A DNA stretch of 64,000 nt, taken from Microvirga pudoricolor (GTDB lineage Bacteria; Pseudomonadota; Alphaproteobacteria; Rhizobiales; Beijerinckiaceae). Below the pieces are notes generated by a model that was not told the origin of the DNA, searched no databases, and saw nothing but the letters and a program-made list of their open reading frames with translations. A program made the translations under genes and the position numbers. Positions 33,544 to 43,430 of this stretch are shown here, piece by piece (the stretch's first letter is position 1; each line of letters begins with the position of its first letter). The stretch covers positions 558,001 to 622,000 of the forward strand of contig NZ_JAFEMB010000001.1 in the NCBI RefSeq assembly GCF_016892705.1, given 5' to 3'.

Positions 33544-34001
33544 TCACCTTTTGGGCGTTCGTCCCTCGCGCGCGAAGCCTCGCCAAAAGCCAGCGCATGC
33601 GCGCGTTCGTTCAACGGATCGCCCGCATGGCCGCGGACCCAGTGCCATGTCACGGCGCGATCTTCGATCAGGTCCGACAGGCGCTGCCAGAGGTCCCGGT
33701 TCGCCACCTTGCCGCCCTTGACGATGCGCCAGCGTCGGGAGCGCCACCAGGGCAGGCGCTCGGTGGCGCCCGTGATGACGTAGCGGCTGTCCGTGTGGAT
33801 GGCGGCGGGCAGGCCGGGCACGAGCGCCTCCAGGGCCGCGATCACGCCCATGAGCTCCATGGCCGTGCTCGTGGCGGCGGAACACCGCCCCGTCACGATG
33901 CGCTCCTCCTCACCGGTCCGGATGATGGCCGCGAAACCTCCCGGCGTGCCGCCGCCGCTGCCGATGCAGGCGCCGTCCGTGTAGATAACGGCTTGCATCA
34001 T
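33540..34001 (-). CDS. rnhA: Ribonuclease HI with an altered fourth active-site residue
   Basis: 153 residues. The carboxylates of RNase HI are present at Asp9 (YTDGAC), Glu49 (AMELMG) and Asp71 (HTDSRY). The fourth, Asp134 in E. coli (ERCDELA), is His135 here (ERAHALA; codon CAT, 33599-33597). The handle region WWRSRRWRIVKGGKVANRDLW is conserved. It degrades RNA in RNA:DNA hybrids. ATG 34001 overlaps the stop of the upstream exonuclease gene, so the two are coupled. Confidence 0.92.
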   Translation of the reverse strand: MMQAVIYTDGACIGSGGGTPGGFAAIIRTGEEERIVTGRCSAATSTAMELMGVIAALEALVPGLPAAIHTDSRYVITGATERLPWWRSRRWRIVKGGKVANRDLWQRLSDLIEDRAVTWHWVRGHAGDPLNERAHALAFGEASRARDERPKGD

Positions 34002-34831
34002 GCGCGGAGCATCTGCCAGAACTCGTCCTCGCTCACGATGGAGACCGGATGTCCGCCCGCGCGCAGCCGCTCGGCCTCGCGCTCCTTCGCGCTCTTGCCG
34101 GTCACCGTGCCCTCGCGTCCGATGCAAAGCAGGCTGGTGGTGGGCGTCATGGCGGATTCGATGCTGAACCCCCGTTCGGCCGCCAACCGCGCGGCCTCGG
34201 CCCGCTTGATGCGCATGCGTCCCGTGAACACGACGGATTGCCCCGAGAAGTCCGCGCCGGAGACCCCCTGCAGCACGATCGAGGCCCGCGCCGAAGCGCG
34301 CCCTGCGATCTCCGCATGCCATTGCGACGCGGTCTTGCCGCTCTCGTCCAGGGCGCGGCGGAAGATGTGGGCCGTCGCGATGGCGTCCTCCAGGGCGTCG
34401 TGGTGCCGGAACGCGATGCCGAAATGGTTTGCCAGGTTGCCCAAGGAGTAGCCGCGTTTGGCGAACTGGCTCCAGGTCCGGCGCACCACCGTGGTGTTAT
34501 CGAGCCAGTTCGCCTCCGTGATCGGGAGCCCGTAACGGGCGCAGGCCCGGTGGATCGCCGTCCGGTCGAAGGATCCTTGAGTCACCACGATCCGTCCTTC
34601 GACCAACCCGGCGAGTTCGCGCCAAACCTCCGGAAAGGCGGGCTGGCCCGCCACCTGATGGGGCTGGATGCCGTGAACCTTGATGTTCCAGGGATCGAAG
34701 TAATCCTCCGGGTCCACCAGGCGCGACACCGTGCCGGCGATCTCGCCCCCCTCCACATGCACGATCCCGATCTGGCAGATGGAAGCGCAGTCGGAATTGG
34801 CGGTCTCGAGGTCGAGGACGAGATAGTTCAT
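33998..34831 (-). CDS. DnaQ-like 3'-5' exonuclease with C-terminal BRCT domain
   Basis: 277 residues from ATG 34831. Residues 1-175 are a DEDDh exonuclease: LVLDLETANSD (Exo I), a NIKVHGIQPHQVAG segment, VTQGSFDRTAI (Exo II), and HHDALEDAIATAHIF (Exo III, His and Asp). Residues 198-277 are a BRCT domain (FSGQSVVFTGRM and an ECxGREG-like loop). Such proteins resemble the epsilon-like exonucleases linked to repair. Forms a two-gene unit with rnhA. Confidence 0.9.
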   Translation of the reverse strand: MNYLVLDLETANSDCASICQIGIVHVEGGEIAGTVSRLVDPEDYFDPWNIKVHGIQPHQVAGQPAFPEVWRELAGLVEGRIVVTQGSFDRTAIHRACARYGLPITEANWLDNTTVVRRTWSQFAKRGYSLGNLANHFGIAFRHHDALEDAIATAHIFRRALDESGKTASQWHAEIAGRASARASIVLQGVSGADFSGQSVVFTGRMRIKRAEAARLAAERGFSIESAMTPTTSLLCIGREGTVTGKSAKEREAERLRAGGHPVSIVSEDEFWQMLRA

Positions 34832-34925
34832 GGGAGCTCTGCGGCGGGGCACGGACGGGAGCCGGACCCTAGCGGCTTCGGCCCCCTTGCGCGAGGGATC
34901 GATTGCCGCGCCGGAGAGGCCGAAC

Positions 34926-36419
<1,494 letters not shown>

Positions 36420-36520
36420 GCGGTCCCCCTGTCCCTGATGTCGTTTCCCGTATCGGAGGCCAGACATAGCCCAACCGGGAGGGGCGAGAAAAGGCCCGGT
36501 CGCGCCCCATGAGCGGCCGG

Positions 36521-36847
36521 CTACGCGGCGCGGGGGCCCAACAGGATGAGCCCGGCGCCGATCAGGCAGACGGCTCCGCCCGCGAGATCCCACCGGTCCG
36601 GGCGAACGCCCTCCACCGACCAGAGCCAGGCCAGCGAGGCCGCGATATAGACGCCCCCATAGGCCGCGAAGGCCCGTCCGGCCGCGGCACTGTCGATAAG
36701 GGTCAGGAGCCCGGCGAACAGGGCCAGCATCGCGACCCCCGGCAGAAGCCAAAAGGCCGGCGCTCCCTGCCGCAGCACCGACCACACCGCGAAGCAACCC
36801 GCGATCTCGGCCAAGGCCGCGCCGGCATAGATCAGAAAAACCGTCAT
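36521..36847 (-). CDS. ynfA: YnfA / UPF0060 family membrane protein
   Basis: 108 residues with four membrane helices and the family pattern [19 protein letters not shown] near the start and [15 protein letters not shown] (about residues 62-76). Members resemble small multidrug resistance efflux pumps, but a transport role is not firmly established. It lies downstream of merR on the same strand but is separated from it by a terminator-like hairpin. Confidence 0.93.
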   Translation of the reverse strand: MTVFLIYAGAALAEIAGCFAVWSVLRQGAPAFWLLPGVAMLALFAGLLTLIDSAAAGRAFAAYGGVYIAASLAWLWSVEGVRPDRWDLAGGAVCLIGAGLILLGPRAA

Positions 36848-36871
36848 GATCCGGCGGTGCCCAAAACAGGA

Positions 36872-36895
36872 AGGGACGTCAAGGGCGACGTCCCT
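36872..36895 (-). terminator. Rho-independent-type terminator after merR
   Basis: A perfect 9-base stem AGGGACGTC/GACGTCCCT with a 6-base loop. On the minus strand it is followed by TTCCTGTTTTGG. It lies 43 bases after the merR stop and 25 bases before ynfA. Confidence 0.7.
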
Positions 36896-36937
36896 GTCGT
36901 GTTACGGTGGCGGGCGCGGCCGGTGACCGCGCAGCTT

Positions 36938-37360
36938 TCAGGCCGCGACGGCCATGCCGGACAGGCGCGACCGGAGCTCGGCCAGGGCCTGCTCGATCTC
37001 CACCTTCTGGGCTTCCAGATGCTCGATCTGGTCCTCGATCTGCTCGAGGGACAGGTTGAGGTTCAGCATCGAGCCGTCCGGGCGACGCTCCTCGGCCAGC
37101 ATGGCGCGGATTTCCGTGAGGGTGAAGCCGAGCTGCTTGCCCTTGAGGATAACCGACAGGCGGTCCCGGTCGCGAGCGTCGTAGATGCGCGACAGCCCGT
37201 CCCGGCGGGGGGACAGGAGACCTCGGTCCTCGTAGAAGCGCAAGGTGCGCAGCGTGACGCCGAACTCCCGCGCGAGGTCGCCGATCGTAAAGGATGGTGC
37301 CGCCTCGGCGGTCCGGCTTAAGGCTGTCACTAATGGCTGTTCATATGAAATCGTGCTCAT
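36938..37360 (-). CDS. MerR-family transcriptional regulator
   Basis: 140 residues. Residues 24-90 form the MerR winged helix (FTIGDLAREFGVTLRTLRFY, EDRGLLSPRR), followed by a long dimerisation helix (LEQIEDQIEHLEAQKVEIEQ). There is no C-terminal Cys pair, so it is not a metal or redox sensor of the MerR/SoxR sort. Rhizobial relatives of this short type are often linked to acyl-CoA catabolism, but no such genes are next to it here, so its target is unknown. Confidence 0.92.
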   Translation of the reverse strand: MSTISYEQPLVTALSRTAEAAPSFTIGDLAREFGVTLRTLRFYEDRGLLSPRRDGLSRIYDARDRDRLSVILKGKQLGFTLTEIRAMLAEERRPDGSMLNLNLSLEQIEDQIEHLEAQKVEIEQALAELRSRLSGMAVAA

Positions 37361-37422
37361 GTCGCCCCTGTTATCGTTAAGACAGCAAGCCTCCTGAAAA
37401 CCTGGAAGCTCGCAGTAATGAT

Positions 37423-37451
37423 ATTATAGAACATTTTATTTACTAAACCAA
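37423..37451 (-). promoter_or_regulatory. Strong promoter of merR
   Basis: On the minus strand TTGGTT (37451-37446), 17-base spacer, and a perfect TATAAT (37428-37423) in the most AT-rich stretch of the region. The leader would be about 55 bases. The 17-base spacer is not the stretched 19-20 bases typical of MerR-activated promoters. Confidence 0.75.
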
Positions 37452-37697
37452 GTGAGTTTAAAAACCCGGGCTCGCTCAGAGGTAGCGACGAGTTTGCTTT
37501 GGGGAATCGGAAGCGGCGCCCTCCAAACGAAGGGGACACCGAGCCTTAAGCTTCAGTCTTAACTTGGTTTTTACCACGTCCGCGAAAAGTTCTGATCGTC
37601 GGAGCCGAATCGTCCGCGCGTGATTCGCGCGGCGAGCCGGAGCCGAGCGGCGTTCCCGGAACGGCCGCGATCGAGTTTCAAGTATTCGCGGACGGAC
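37452..37697. other. Intergenic region upstream of podJ-like gene
   Basis: About 245 bases between the merR promoter and the podJ-like ATG. No clear plus-strand promoter was identified; TTGGTT at about 37564 has no matching -10. The open frame from 37620 lacks coding character before 37698. Confidence 0.4.
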
Positions 37698-40600
37698 ATG
37701 AGACGGCACGTTCTCACCACCCCTGACGGTCTGGACATTCGCGAACTGGCCGAGGCGGCTGCCCGCCGGGCGGGCCTGACCCTCGATCAGTGGATCGCCG
37801 CGCTGCAGGCCGACCGCCCGGCGACGGGACGCCTGCGTCCGACGCCGGACGACGAGCTGGACGCCATCCTGGCCCGCCTGGGGAAGACGGGCCGTCCCCT
37901 CGGCGGACCCGACGACACACCTGCGGGGGCAGCCCTGGACTCCGTGGCGGGCTGGATCGCGCAGGCCGAGGAACGGATCGATCGGGTCTCCCGCCAGACC
38001 GCCGACCACCAGAGCAAGCTGGCCGCATCGTTGTCGGACGCGCTGATCGCCTTGAGGAACAGGCTGGACGGCGTCGAACGCAGAACCGAGACGGAGCGGG
38101 CACCGCCTCCCGCGCCTCAGATCGTCTTTCCCGTTCGGGAGGCCGCTGAGGCGCTCGCTCCTCTGTCGGATACCCTGGCGGGCCTGCGCGCCGACATGGC
38201 CCGGCTCACGGACCGCCTGGAGCAACCGCTTCAAGTGGGATCGCCCCCCGGCCTGGACGGTATCCGGAGCGAGATCGAGCGCCTGCAGGGCACAGTCGAC
38301 GCCTTGGCGACACGGGACGAGATCACAGGTCTCGAGGAGCAGGTGCGCAGCCTGGCCGCAACCATCGCCGCGGACCGCGGTCCCGCGGACATGGCGCTGA
38401 TGGCCGCGTCGGTGTCGGATCTGCAGACGCGGCTGGATCGGACGCTCGCGTCCCATGCCGACGCTGTCCACCAGAAGGTTTCGAGCCAGATCGAGCGGCT
38501 ACGGGACAGGATCAACCGCGCAGCCGAAACCGGAATCGACCGCACCGTCATCGATTTCCTGAGCAGCCAGATCGTCGACCTCCGTCAGGACCTCGCCCAC
38601 AGGGCCGAGCCGGCGCAGATCGCGGGGCTGTCGGGCGACATCGCGGCGCTGACCCGCCAGTTCGCCGACCTGCGCCAGAATCAGGTCGGGCGCGGCGACT
38701 TCGCGGCGCTCAAAGGTTCCCTTGAGGACATCTGCGGAGTCCTGACCCGCACGGTCGAGCAGCAGGCCGCGACCGACGTGTCGGACCGGCTGCAGGATCT
38801 CGGGGAGAAGATCGACCGTCTCGCCAATCGCCCCGACCCACCCCCCCCCAGCCTCGAACCCATGGCGCGCCAGCTCGCGCTCCTGACCGAGCGCATGGGC
38901 GCCCTGAACGACGGCCGGAAAGCGGAGGCCCAAACCCTGACCGCCATGATGGAGCGCCTGTCGGGCGACGTCCGGTCGGTGGCCGAGAAACCCGACCCGT
39001 CTCCGGAGCCCCTGCTCCGGCGCTTCGACCGGATCGAGGAGGAACTGCGCCAGGTCTGGCAGCAGGCCGATACCTCGGCGATGGAGCTCATGCTGCGCAC
39101 CCTCGCGGAAAAGCTGGAGCAGCGCCCCCTTCCCGACCTGGGACCAATGGAGAGCCGGATCGCCGACCTCGCGGACAGGCTCTTGACCCTTCCGCCTCAT
39201 TCCGCCTCCCAGGCGAACGCCGATGAAGCCATCCCCCTGAAGGGGCTCCAGGACGAGGCGTCCCGCATCGCCGAGAGCGCGGCGCGGACGGCCTTGCAGG
39301 AAGTCCGAGCCCAGATCCAAGCTCCGGCGGCCCCGGAGGCGGATCTCGACGCGTTCAAGCAAGGCTTGGTCGAGCTCAAGGCGCTTCATATCCGATCCGA
39401 CAAGAAGACCCACCAGACCCTCCAGGCCGTTCACGACGCCCTGGCGACCTTGATCGACCGCTTCGCGGCGCATCCCAAGACGTCCCCTGCGATGGCGGTC
39501 GAGGGTGAGGCTCCAGCCTCCGCCGCCCTGCCCGTCGACAGGCTGGAAGCAGCCGTCCGCAAGCTTCATGCGGCGGCGATCTCGCAGGCCGCGACAGTCT
39601 CTACGCCGGCTCCGGACGGTCCTGTCCTGGACGGTCCGATGGGCGACCGCAGGGCCGGCCCGCCGCCCGCGCCCCAGTCGGAGGCGCCCCGTAACGTGGC
39701 CGCGGCCTTCGCGTCGGGCGCCGGCGACACCGGCGGCTTGCGGGCGAGCTTCATCGCGGCCGCCCGGCGCGCCACGCAGACCATCGTGGCGGCGCAGGAT
39801 GCGGGCGCCGACAGGGCTTCCGACCTGGAAGCCCTGGATGCCGGAGCCGAGCCGAACCCCGAACCCCACAGCAACCTGATCGAGCGCCTGAAGAAGACCC
39901 TCGACGGCCACAAGCGCCCGCTCCTCTTCGGCTTGGCCACCCTCCTGCTGGCCTCGGGAACCGCTCAGGTGTTCGTGAGCGCGTCCACGGCGGGAGCTGT
40001 CGATGCCATCCCGGTTGCGCGAGCTGCCGCGCCCGTACCGGCCGCGCTCACGGCGGAGCGCGCGCCCCTCGTCCAACCCGTGGGCTTTGGGGCTGGCGTG
40101 CCGGTTCAGGCGGCTCCGCAATTCAGGCTCGATCCTTCCAGTCTCGGGACGCTGCCGCAGGGGCTTCCCGAAGCCTTGAGCGCGGCGGCTTTGGGCGGGG
40201 ACGCCTCCGCCGTTCATGAGATCGCCTCCCGGGCGGCCGACGGCCGGGGCCTGGAGAAGGATCCCACTCTGGCGGCCCGTCTGATGGAACGTGCCGCGAG
40301 GGCTGGTCTCGCCCCCGCGCAGGAGCGGCTCGCCATGTTCTACGAGAAGGGGTTCGGCCTGGCGCGGGACACCAAGATGGCCCTCACCTGGTACGAACGC
40401 GCCGCGACCGGCGGCAACACCCGCGCCATGCACAATCTCGCGACCCTCCTGGCCGCCGGCGCCGGCGGAAAACCCGACTACGCCGCCGCCCTGCGCTGGT
40501 ACCTCGAGGCCGCCGAGGCAGGCGTGCGGGACAGCCAGTTCAACATCGGCGTGTTGTTCGCCCGCGCGGTCGGCACCCGTCCGGACTTGACCCAATCCTA

Positions 40601-40811
40601 CAAGTGGTTTGCGCTCGCGGCGGCTCAGGGCGACCTGGAGGCTGGCCGGAAGCGGGACGAGATGGCGGCCCGGCTCAACCCGTCCGACCTGGCTTCGGTC
40701 CGCGTCGCGGTCGAGCGCTGGCGCCCCCGCGCGGTCGACATCTCGGCCAACGAGGTGGCGATTCCGGCCGAGAGCGCGAGCCTTGGGGTGCCGGCCCACA
40801 ACCGAATTTGA
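37698..40811 (+). CDS. podJ: PodJ-like polar localization protein with Sel1 repeats
   Basis: 1037 residues from ATG 37698. Residues 1-35 carry the LDIRELAEAAARRAGLTLDQ motif common to rhizobial PodJ-like proteins. Residues 80-650 are long helical and coiled-coil segments. A membrane helix (LLFGLATLLLASGTAQVFVS) lies near residue 742. After a Pro/Ala linker, residues 835-1005 contain four or five Sel1/TPR-like repeats (for example AAGLAPAQERLAMFYEKGFG). The arrangement cytoplasmic coiled coil, one membrane span, periplasmic Sel1 matches Caulobacter PodJ, a pole organiser. The C-terminal peptidoglycan-binding domain of Caulobacter PodJ is absent. Confidence 0.85.
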   Translation: MRRHVLTTPDGLDIRELAEAAARRAGLTLDQWIAALQADRPATGRLRPTPDDELDAILARLGKTGRPLGGPDDTPAGAALDSVAGWIAQAEERIDRVSRQTADHQSKLAASLSDALIALRNRLDGVERRTETERAPPPAPQIVFPVREAAEALAPLSDTLAGLRADMARLTDRLEQPLQVGSPPGLDGIRSEIERLQGTVDALATRDEITGLEEQVRSLAATIAADRGPADMALMAASVSDLQTRLDRTLASHADAVHQKVSSQIERLRDRINRAAETGIDRTVIDFLSSQIVDLRQDLAHRAEPAQIAGLSGDIAALTRQFADLRQNQVGRGDFAALKGSLEDICGVLTRTVEQQAATDVSDRLQDLGEKIDRLANRPDPPPPSLEPMARQLALLTERMGALNDGRKAEAQTLTAMMERLSGDVRSVAEKPDPSPEPLLRRFDRIEEELRQVWQQADTSAMELMLRTLAEKLEQRPLPDLGPMESRIADLADRLLTLPPHSASQANADEAIPLKGLQDEASRIAESAARTALQEVRAQIQAPAAPEADLDAFKQGLVELKALHIRSDKKTHQTLQAVHDALATLIDRFAAHPKTSPAMAVEGEAPASAALPVDRLEAAVRKLHAAAISQAATVSTPAPDGPVLDGPMGDRRAGPPPAPQSEAPRNVAAAFASGAGDTGGLRASFIAAARRATQTIVAAQDAGADRASDLEALDAGAEPNPEPHSNLIERLKKTLDGHKRPLLFGLATLLLASGTAQVFVSASTAGAVDAIPVARAAAPVPAALTAERAPLVQPVGFGAGVPVQAAPQFRLDPSSLGTLPQGLPEALSAAALGGDASAVHEIASRAADGRGLEKDPTLAARLMERAARAGLAPAQERLAMFYEKGFGLARDTKMALTWYERAATGGNTRAMHNLATLLAAGAGGKPDYAAALRWYLEAAEAGVRDSQFNIGVLFARAVGTRPDLTQSYKWFALAAAQGDLEAGRKRDEMAARLNPSDLASVRVAVERWRPRAVDISANEVAIPAESASLGVPAHNRI

Positions 40812-41022
40812 GACCGGAACGGATTTTGTCAGCTTCCGTTCACACCAGGAGCGCTAAGAGCGCCTGAAGGCGCCGGGACATCCACCCTGGCCATCCGTCG
40901 GAGCCGTTCCCTCATCCGCAGGCGAGCGTCTCCCGTACACCAGTCATGCGTCGTGACGGCGAACCTTCCGGGCCGCCGGCCGGCGCTCTCGAACCGGCTG
41001 CACCGGCCACAGGGGAACCGGG
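40812..41022. other. Short intergenic region
   Basis: 211 bases between the podJ-like gene and the TauE-family gene. No gene or clear signal was seen. Confidence 0.4.
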
Positions 41023-41952
41023 GTGCAAATTTATCTGCCGATTGCCGAGATGCCCGTGAGCGTCCTCTTGATTCTCGCGATGGGGGCAGCGGTGGGGTTC
41101 ATTTCCGGCCTGTTCGGGATCGGCGGCGGGTTCCTGATGACCCCTCTGCTGATCTTCCTCGGCATTCCTCCGGCGGTGGCGGTGGCCACGCAATCGGCCC
41201 AGATCGTCGCCTCGTCCACGACGAGCGCACTGGGGGCGCTCCGGCGCAGGGCGCTCGACCTGAAGCTCGGATCCATGCTGATCGCCGGCGGCCTCATCGG
41301 GTCCGGACTCGGCGTCTGGTTTTTCGCGGCCGCCCGGCGGGCGGGCCAGCTCGACCTCGTGATCGTCGTCTCGTATGTGACCCTCTTCACCGTGGTAGGC
41401 AGCCTGATGATGCGCGAGAGCATCCGGGAATTCTGGGTGAAGCGCAGGGGCGGCGCGGCGCGCCCGCGCCGGCGGGGCGGCGACCACGCGCCTTATCTCG
41501 GCTGGCCGCTGCGGATGCGCTTCCCGCGCTCCAAGCTCTATGCCAGCGTGATCCCGATCCTCGGCTTTGCCCTGTTCGTCGGCTTCGCGGGCGCGCTTCT
41601 GGGGATCGGCGGCGGCTTCATCATGGTGCCGGCCCTGCTCTACATCTTCCGCGTGCCCACCGGCGTGGTGGTGGGAACCTCCCAGTTCCAGATCGTGTGC
41701 ACCACCCTCATCACCCTCGTCCTGCACGCGGTGGCGAACCAGGCGGTGGACATCGTCCTGGCGATCCTTCTCATCGTGGGCGGGGTGTTCGGCGCACAGT
41801 TCGGAGCCCGAGCCGGCCGCAACCTGCGCGCCGAGGTGTTCCGCTTCCTCCTGGCGATCCTGCTCCTGGCGGTGGGCCTGCGCTTCGCCCTTGAACTCAT
41901 GATCCGCCCCAACGAGCCGTTCTCCATCACCACGGAGGAGGTGCGCGCATGA
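41023..41952 (+). CDS. TauE/SafE-family membrane transporter
   Basis: 309 residues with about eight membrane helices in two homologous halves, each with a Gly-rich signature (GLFGIGGGFLMTPLLIFLG near residue 30 and GALLGIGGGFIMVPALLYIF near residue 190), diagnostic of TauE/SafE permeases, which move sulfite, sulfoacetate or other organosulfur anions. The start is GTG 41023. An ATGA overlap ties it to the TIGR02186 gene, a pairing seen widely in alphaproteobacteria. The substrate is unknown. Confidence 0.92.
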   Translation: MQIYLPIAEMPVSVLLILAMGAAVGFISGLFGIGGGFLMTPLLIFLGIPPAVAVATQSAQIVASSTTSALGALRRRALDLKLGSMLIAGGLIGSGLGVWFFAAARRAGQLDLVIVVSYVTLFTVVGSLMMRESIREFWVKRRGGAARPRRRGGDHAPYLGWPLRMRFPRSKLYASVIPILGFALFVGFAGALLGIGGGFIMVPALLYIFRVPTGVVVGTSQFQIVCTTLITLVLHAVANQAVDIVLAILLIVGGVFGAQFGARAGRNLRAEVFRFLLAILLLAVGLRFALELMIRPNEPFSITTEEVRA

Positions 41953-42719
41953 TGCGGATCGCGGCGCGGCTCTGGATCTGCCTGCTGGCGCTCGCACCCG
42001 TGCCGGTCCTCGGGGAGAGCCTCGTCACGTCCCTGTCGAGCAGCCGGGTTCTCATCAATTCCAACTACACCGGCACGTCGATCGCCGTGTTCGGCGCCAT
42101 CGAGCGCGACGCCCAGACCATTTCCCGCGCCACGCCCTACAACGTGGTCATCACGGTGCGGGGGCCTCGCCAGTATATCGTGGTGCGGGAAAAGGAACGC
42201 CTGGGCCCGCTCTGGCTCAACCGCGAGCAGCAGAAGTTTCCCGGCGCCCCGTCATACCTTGCGGTGCTCACCTCGGAGCCCGTGCGTGAGATCACCAGCG
42301 AACAGTTGCGCATGCGCCAGAAGATCGGCCTCCAGGCCATCATCCATGCGGCGGACTTCACCAACGACCGCAGCGGCGCCGACCGCCCCTTCCGCGATGC
42401 CCTCTTCCGCCTGAAATCGCGCGAGGGCCTCTACCGGGAGGACGAGCGCGGCGTCGCCTTCCTGACACCCAACATCTTCCGGGCCAGCATTCCGCTCCCC
42501 GCCACCGCGCCGCCCGGCGACTACGACGTGGAGGTGACGCTCCTGGCCGACACCGTGATCCTGGCCCGGACGCTCACCCATTTCGAGATGGTGAAGACGG
42601 GCTTCGAGCAGCAGGTGGGCGTCGCCGCCCGGGATTGGTCCTGGCTCTACGGCGCCATGACGGCCCTGCTCGCCCTGTTCTTCGGCTGGACTGCCAGCAT
42701 GATTTTCCGGCGGGACTGA
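41949..42719 (+). CDS. TIGR02186-family membrane-anchored protein
   Basis: 256 residues: signal peptide (residues 1-22, ending VLGES), a beta-rich periplasmic domain beginning SLSSSRVLINSNYTGTSIAV, and a C-terminal membrane helix (LYGAMTALLALFFGWTASMI). The family has no known activity but regularly accompanies TauE-type permeases, as here, so it is probably an accessory of that transporter. Confidence 0.88.
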   Translation: MMRIAARLWICLLALAPVPVLGESLVTSLSSSRVLINSNYTGTSIAVFGAIERDAQTISRATPYNVVITVRGPRQYIVVREKERLGPLWLNREQQKFPGAPSYLAVLTSEPVREITSEQLRMRQKIGLQAIIHAADFTNDRSGADRPFRDALFRLKSREGLYREDERGVAFLTPNIFRASIPLPATAPPGDYDVEVTLLADTVILARTLTHFEMVKTGFEQQVGVAARDWSWLYGAMTALLALFFGWTASMIFRRD

Positions 42720-42728
42720 CCGGGCCGG

Positions 42729-43430
42729 TCAATCCCGGCACAGCATCGCGCGGGCGATCGCGAAGATGCGTTCTGTGCCGATCAGATAGGCCGTGAAACC
42801 CTTCGGAAAGAGCGGCTTGTAGACCGCGTCGCAGGCATTGAGCCCGCCCGTATAGGCGCCGATGGCCGGCATGATGCAGCGGGCGCCGTCGCTCAAGAAA
42901 CAGCGTCGGCGGGTCGCTCGCCCGCGCATCACCACCTTGCCCACCGGATGGAGATGACCCGCGACCTCGCCGGTCGCGCCCTCCTTGGGTTCATGGCGGA
43001 GGATCAGATCGCGGATCTCCATGTCCTCCACCACCGTGCCGCCGATATGGTCCGGCAGGGAGCGGTCGTGGTTGCCCGTGACCCAGACCCAGTCGCGCCC
43101 GGACTGAACGGCGCCGAGCGTCTCCCGCTCCTCGCCGCCCAACCGATCCGGGCCGCCGACATCGTGAAAACTGTCGCCCAAAGCGACCACCCGGCGCGGG
43201 CCGAGGCGGAAGATCACCTCGCTCAAGGCCGCCAGGGTTTCGCGGGTGTCATAGGGCGGCAGCAGCATGCCGCGCCTCGCATAAGACGAGCCCTTCTCGA
43301 AATGGAGGTCGGCGACGAGCAGCGTGTCCTCGTCGGGCAGGTACATCGCCCCCGAGAGGTCGAGGATCGCCGCCATGCCGCCGAGGCCGATCTCGGTCGT
43401 TGTCTGTTTGTTCTTGAGCAAAGCCGTCAC
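42729..43430 (-). CDS. pdeM: Ligase-associated DNA repair metallophosphoesterase PdeM (MPE)
   Basis: 233 residues from GTG 43430. Binuclear metallophosphoesterase motifs: VADLHFEKGSSYARRG (about residues 41-56), ALGDSFHD, VTGNHDRSLP and AGHLHPVG. A Pseudomonas relative (MPE) is a manganese-dependent endonuclease on single-stranded DNA. Overlaps the Lhr-type helicase stop by GTGA, so both are made together as part of the ligase-associated repair system. Confidence 0.93.
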   Translation of the reverse strand: MTALLKNKQTTTEIGLGGMAAILDLSGAMYLPDEDTLLVADLHFEKGSSYARRGMLLPPYDTRETLAALSEVIFRLGPRRVVALGDSFHDVGGPDRLGGEERETLGAVQSGRDWVWVTGNHDRSLPDHIGGTVVEDMEIRDLILRHEPKEGATGEVAGHLHPVGKVVMRGRATRRRCFLSDGARCIMPAIGAYTGGLNACDAVYKPLFPKGFTAYLIGTERIFAIARAMLCRD

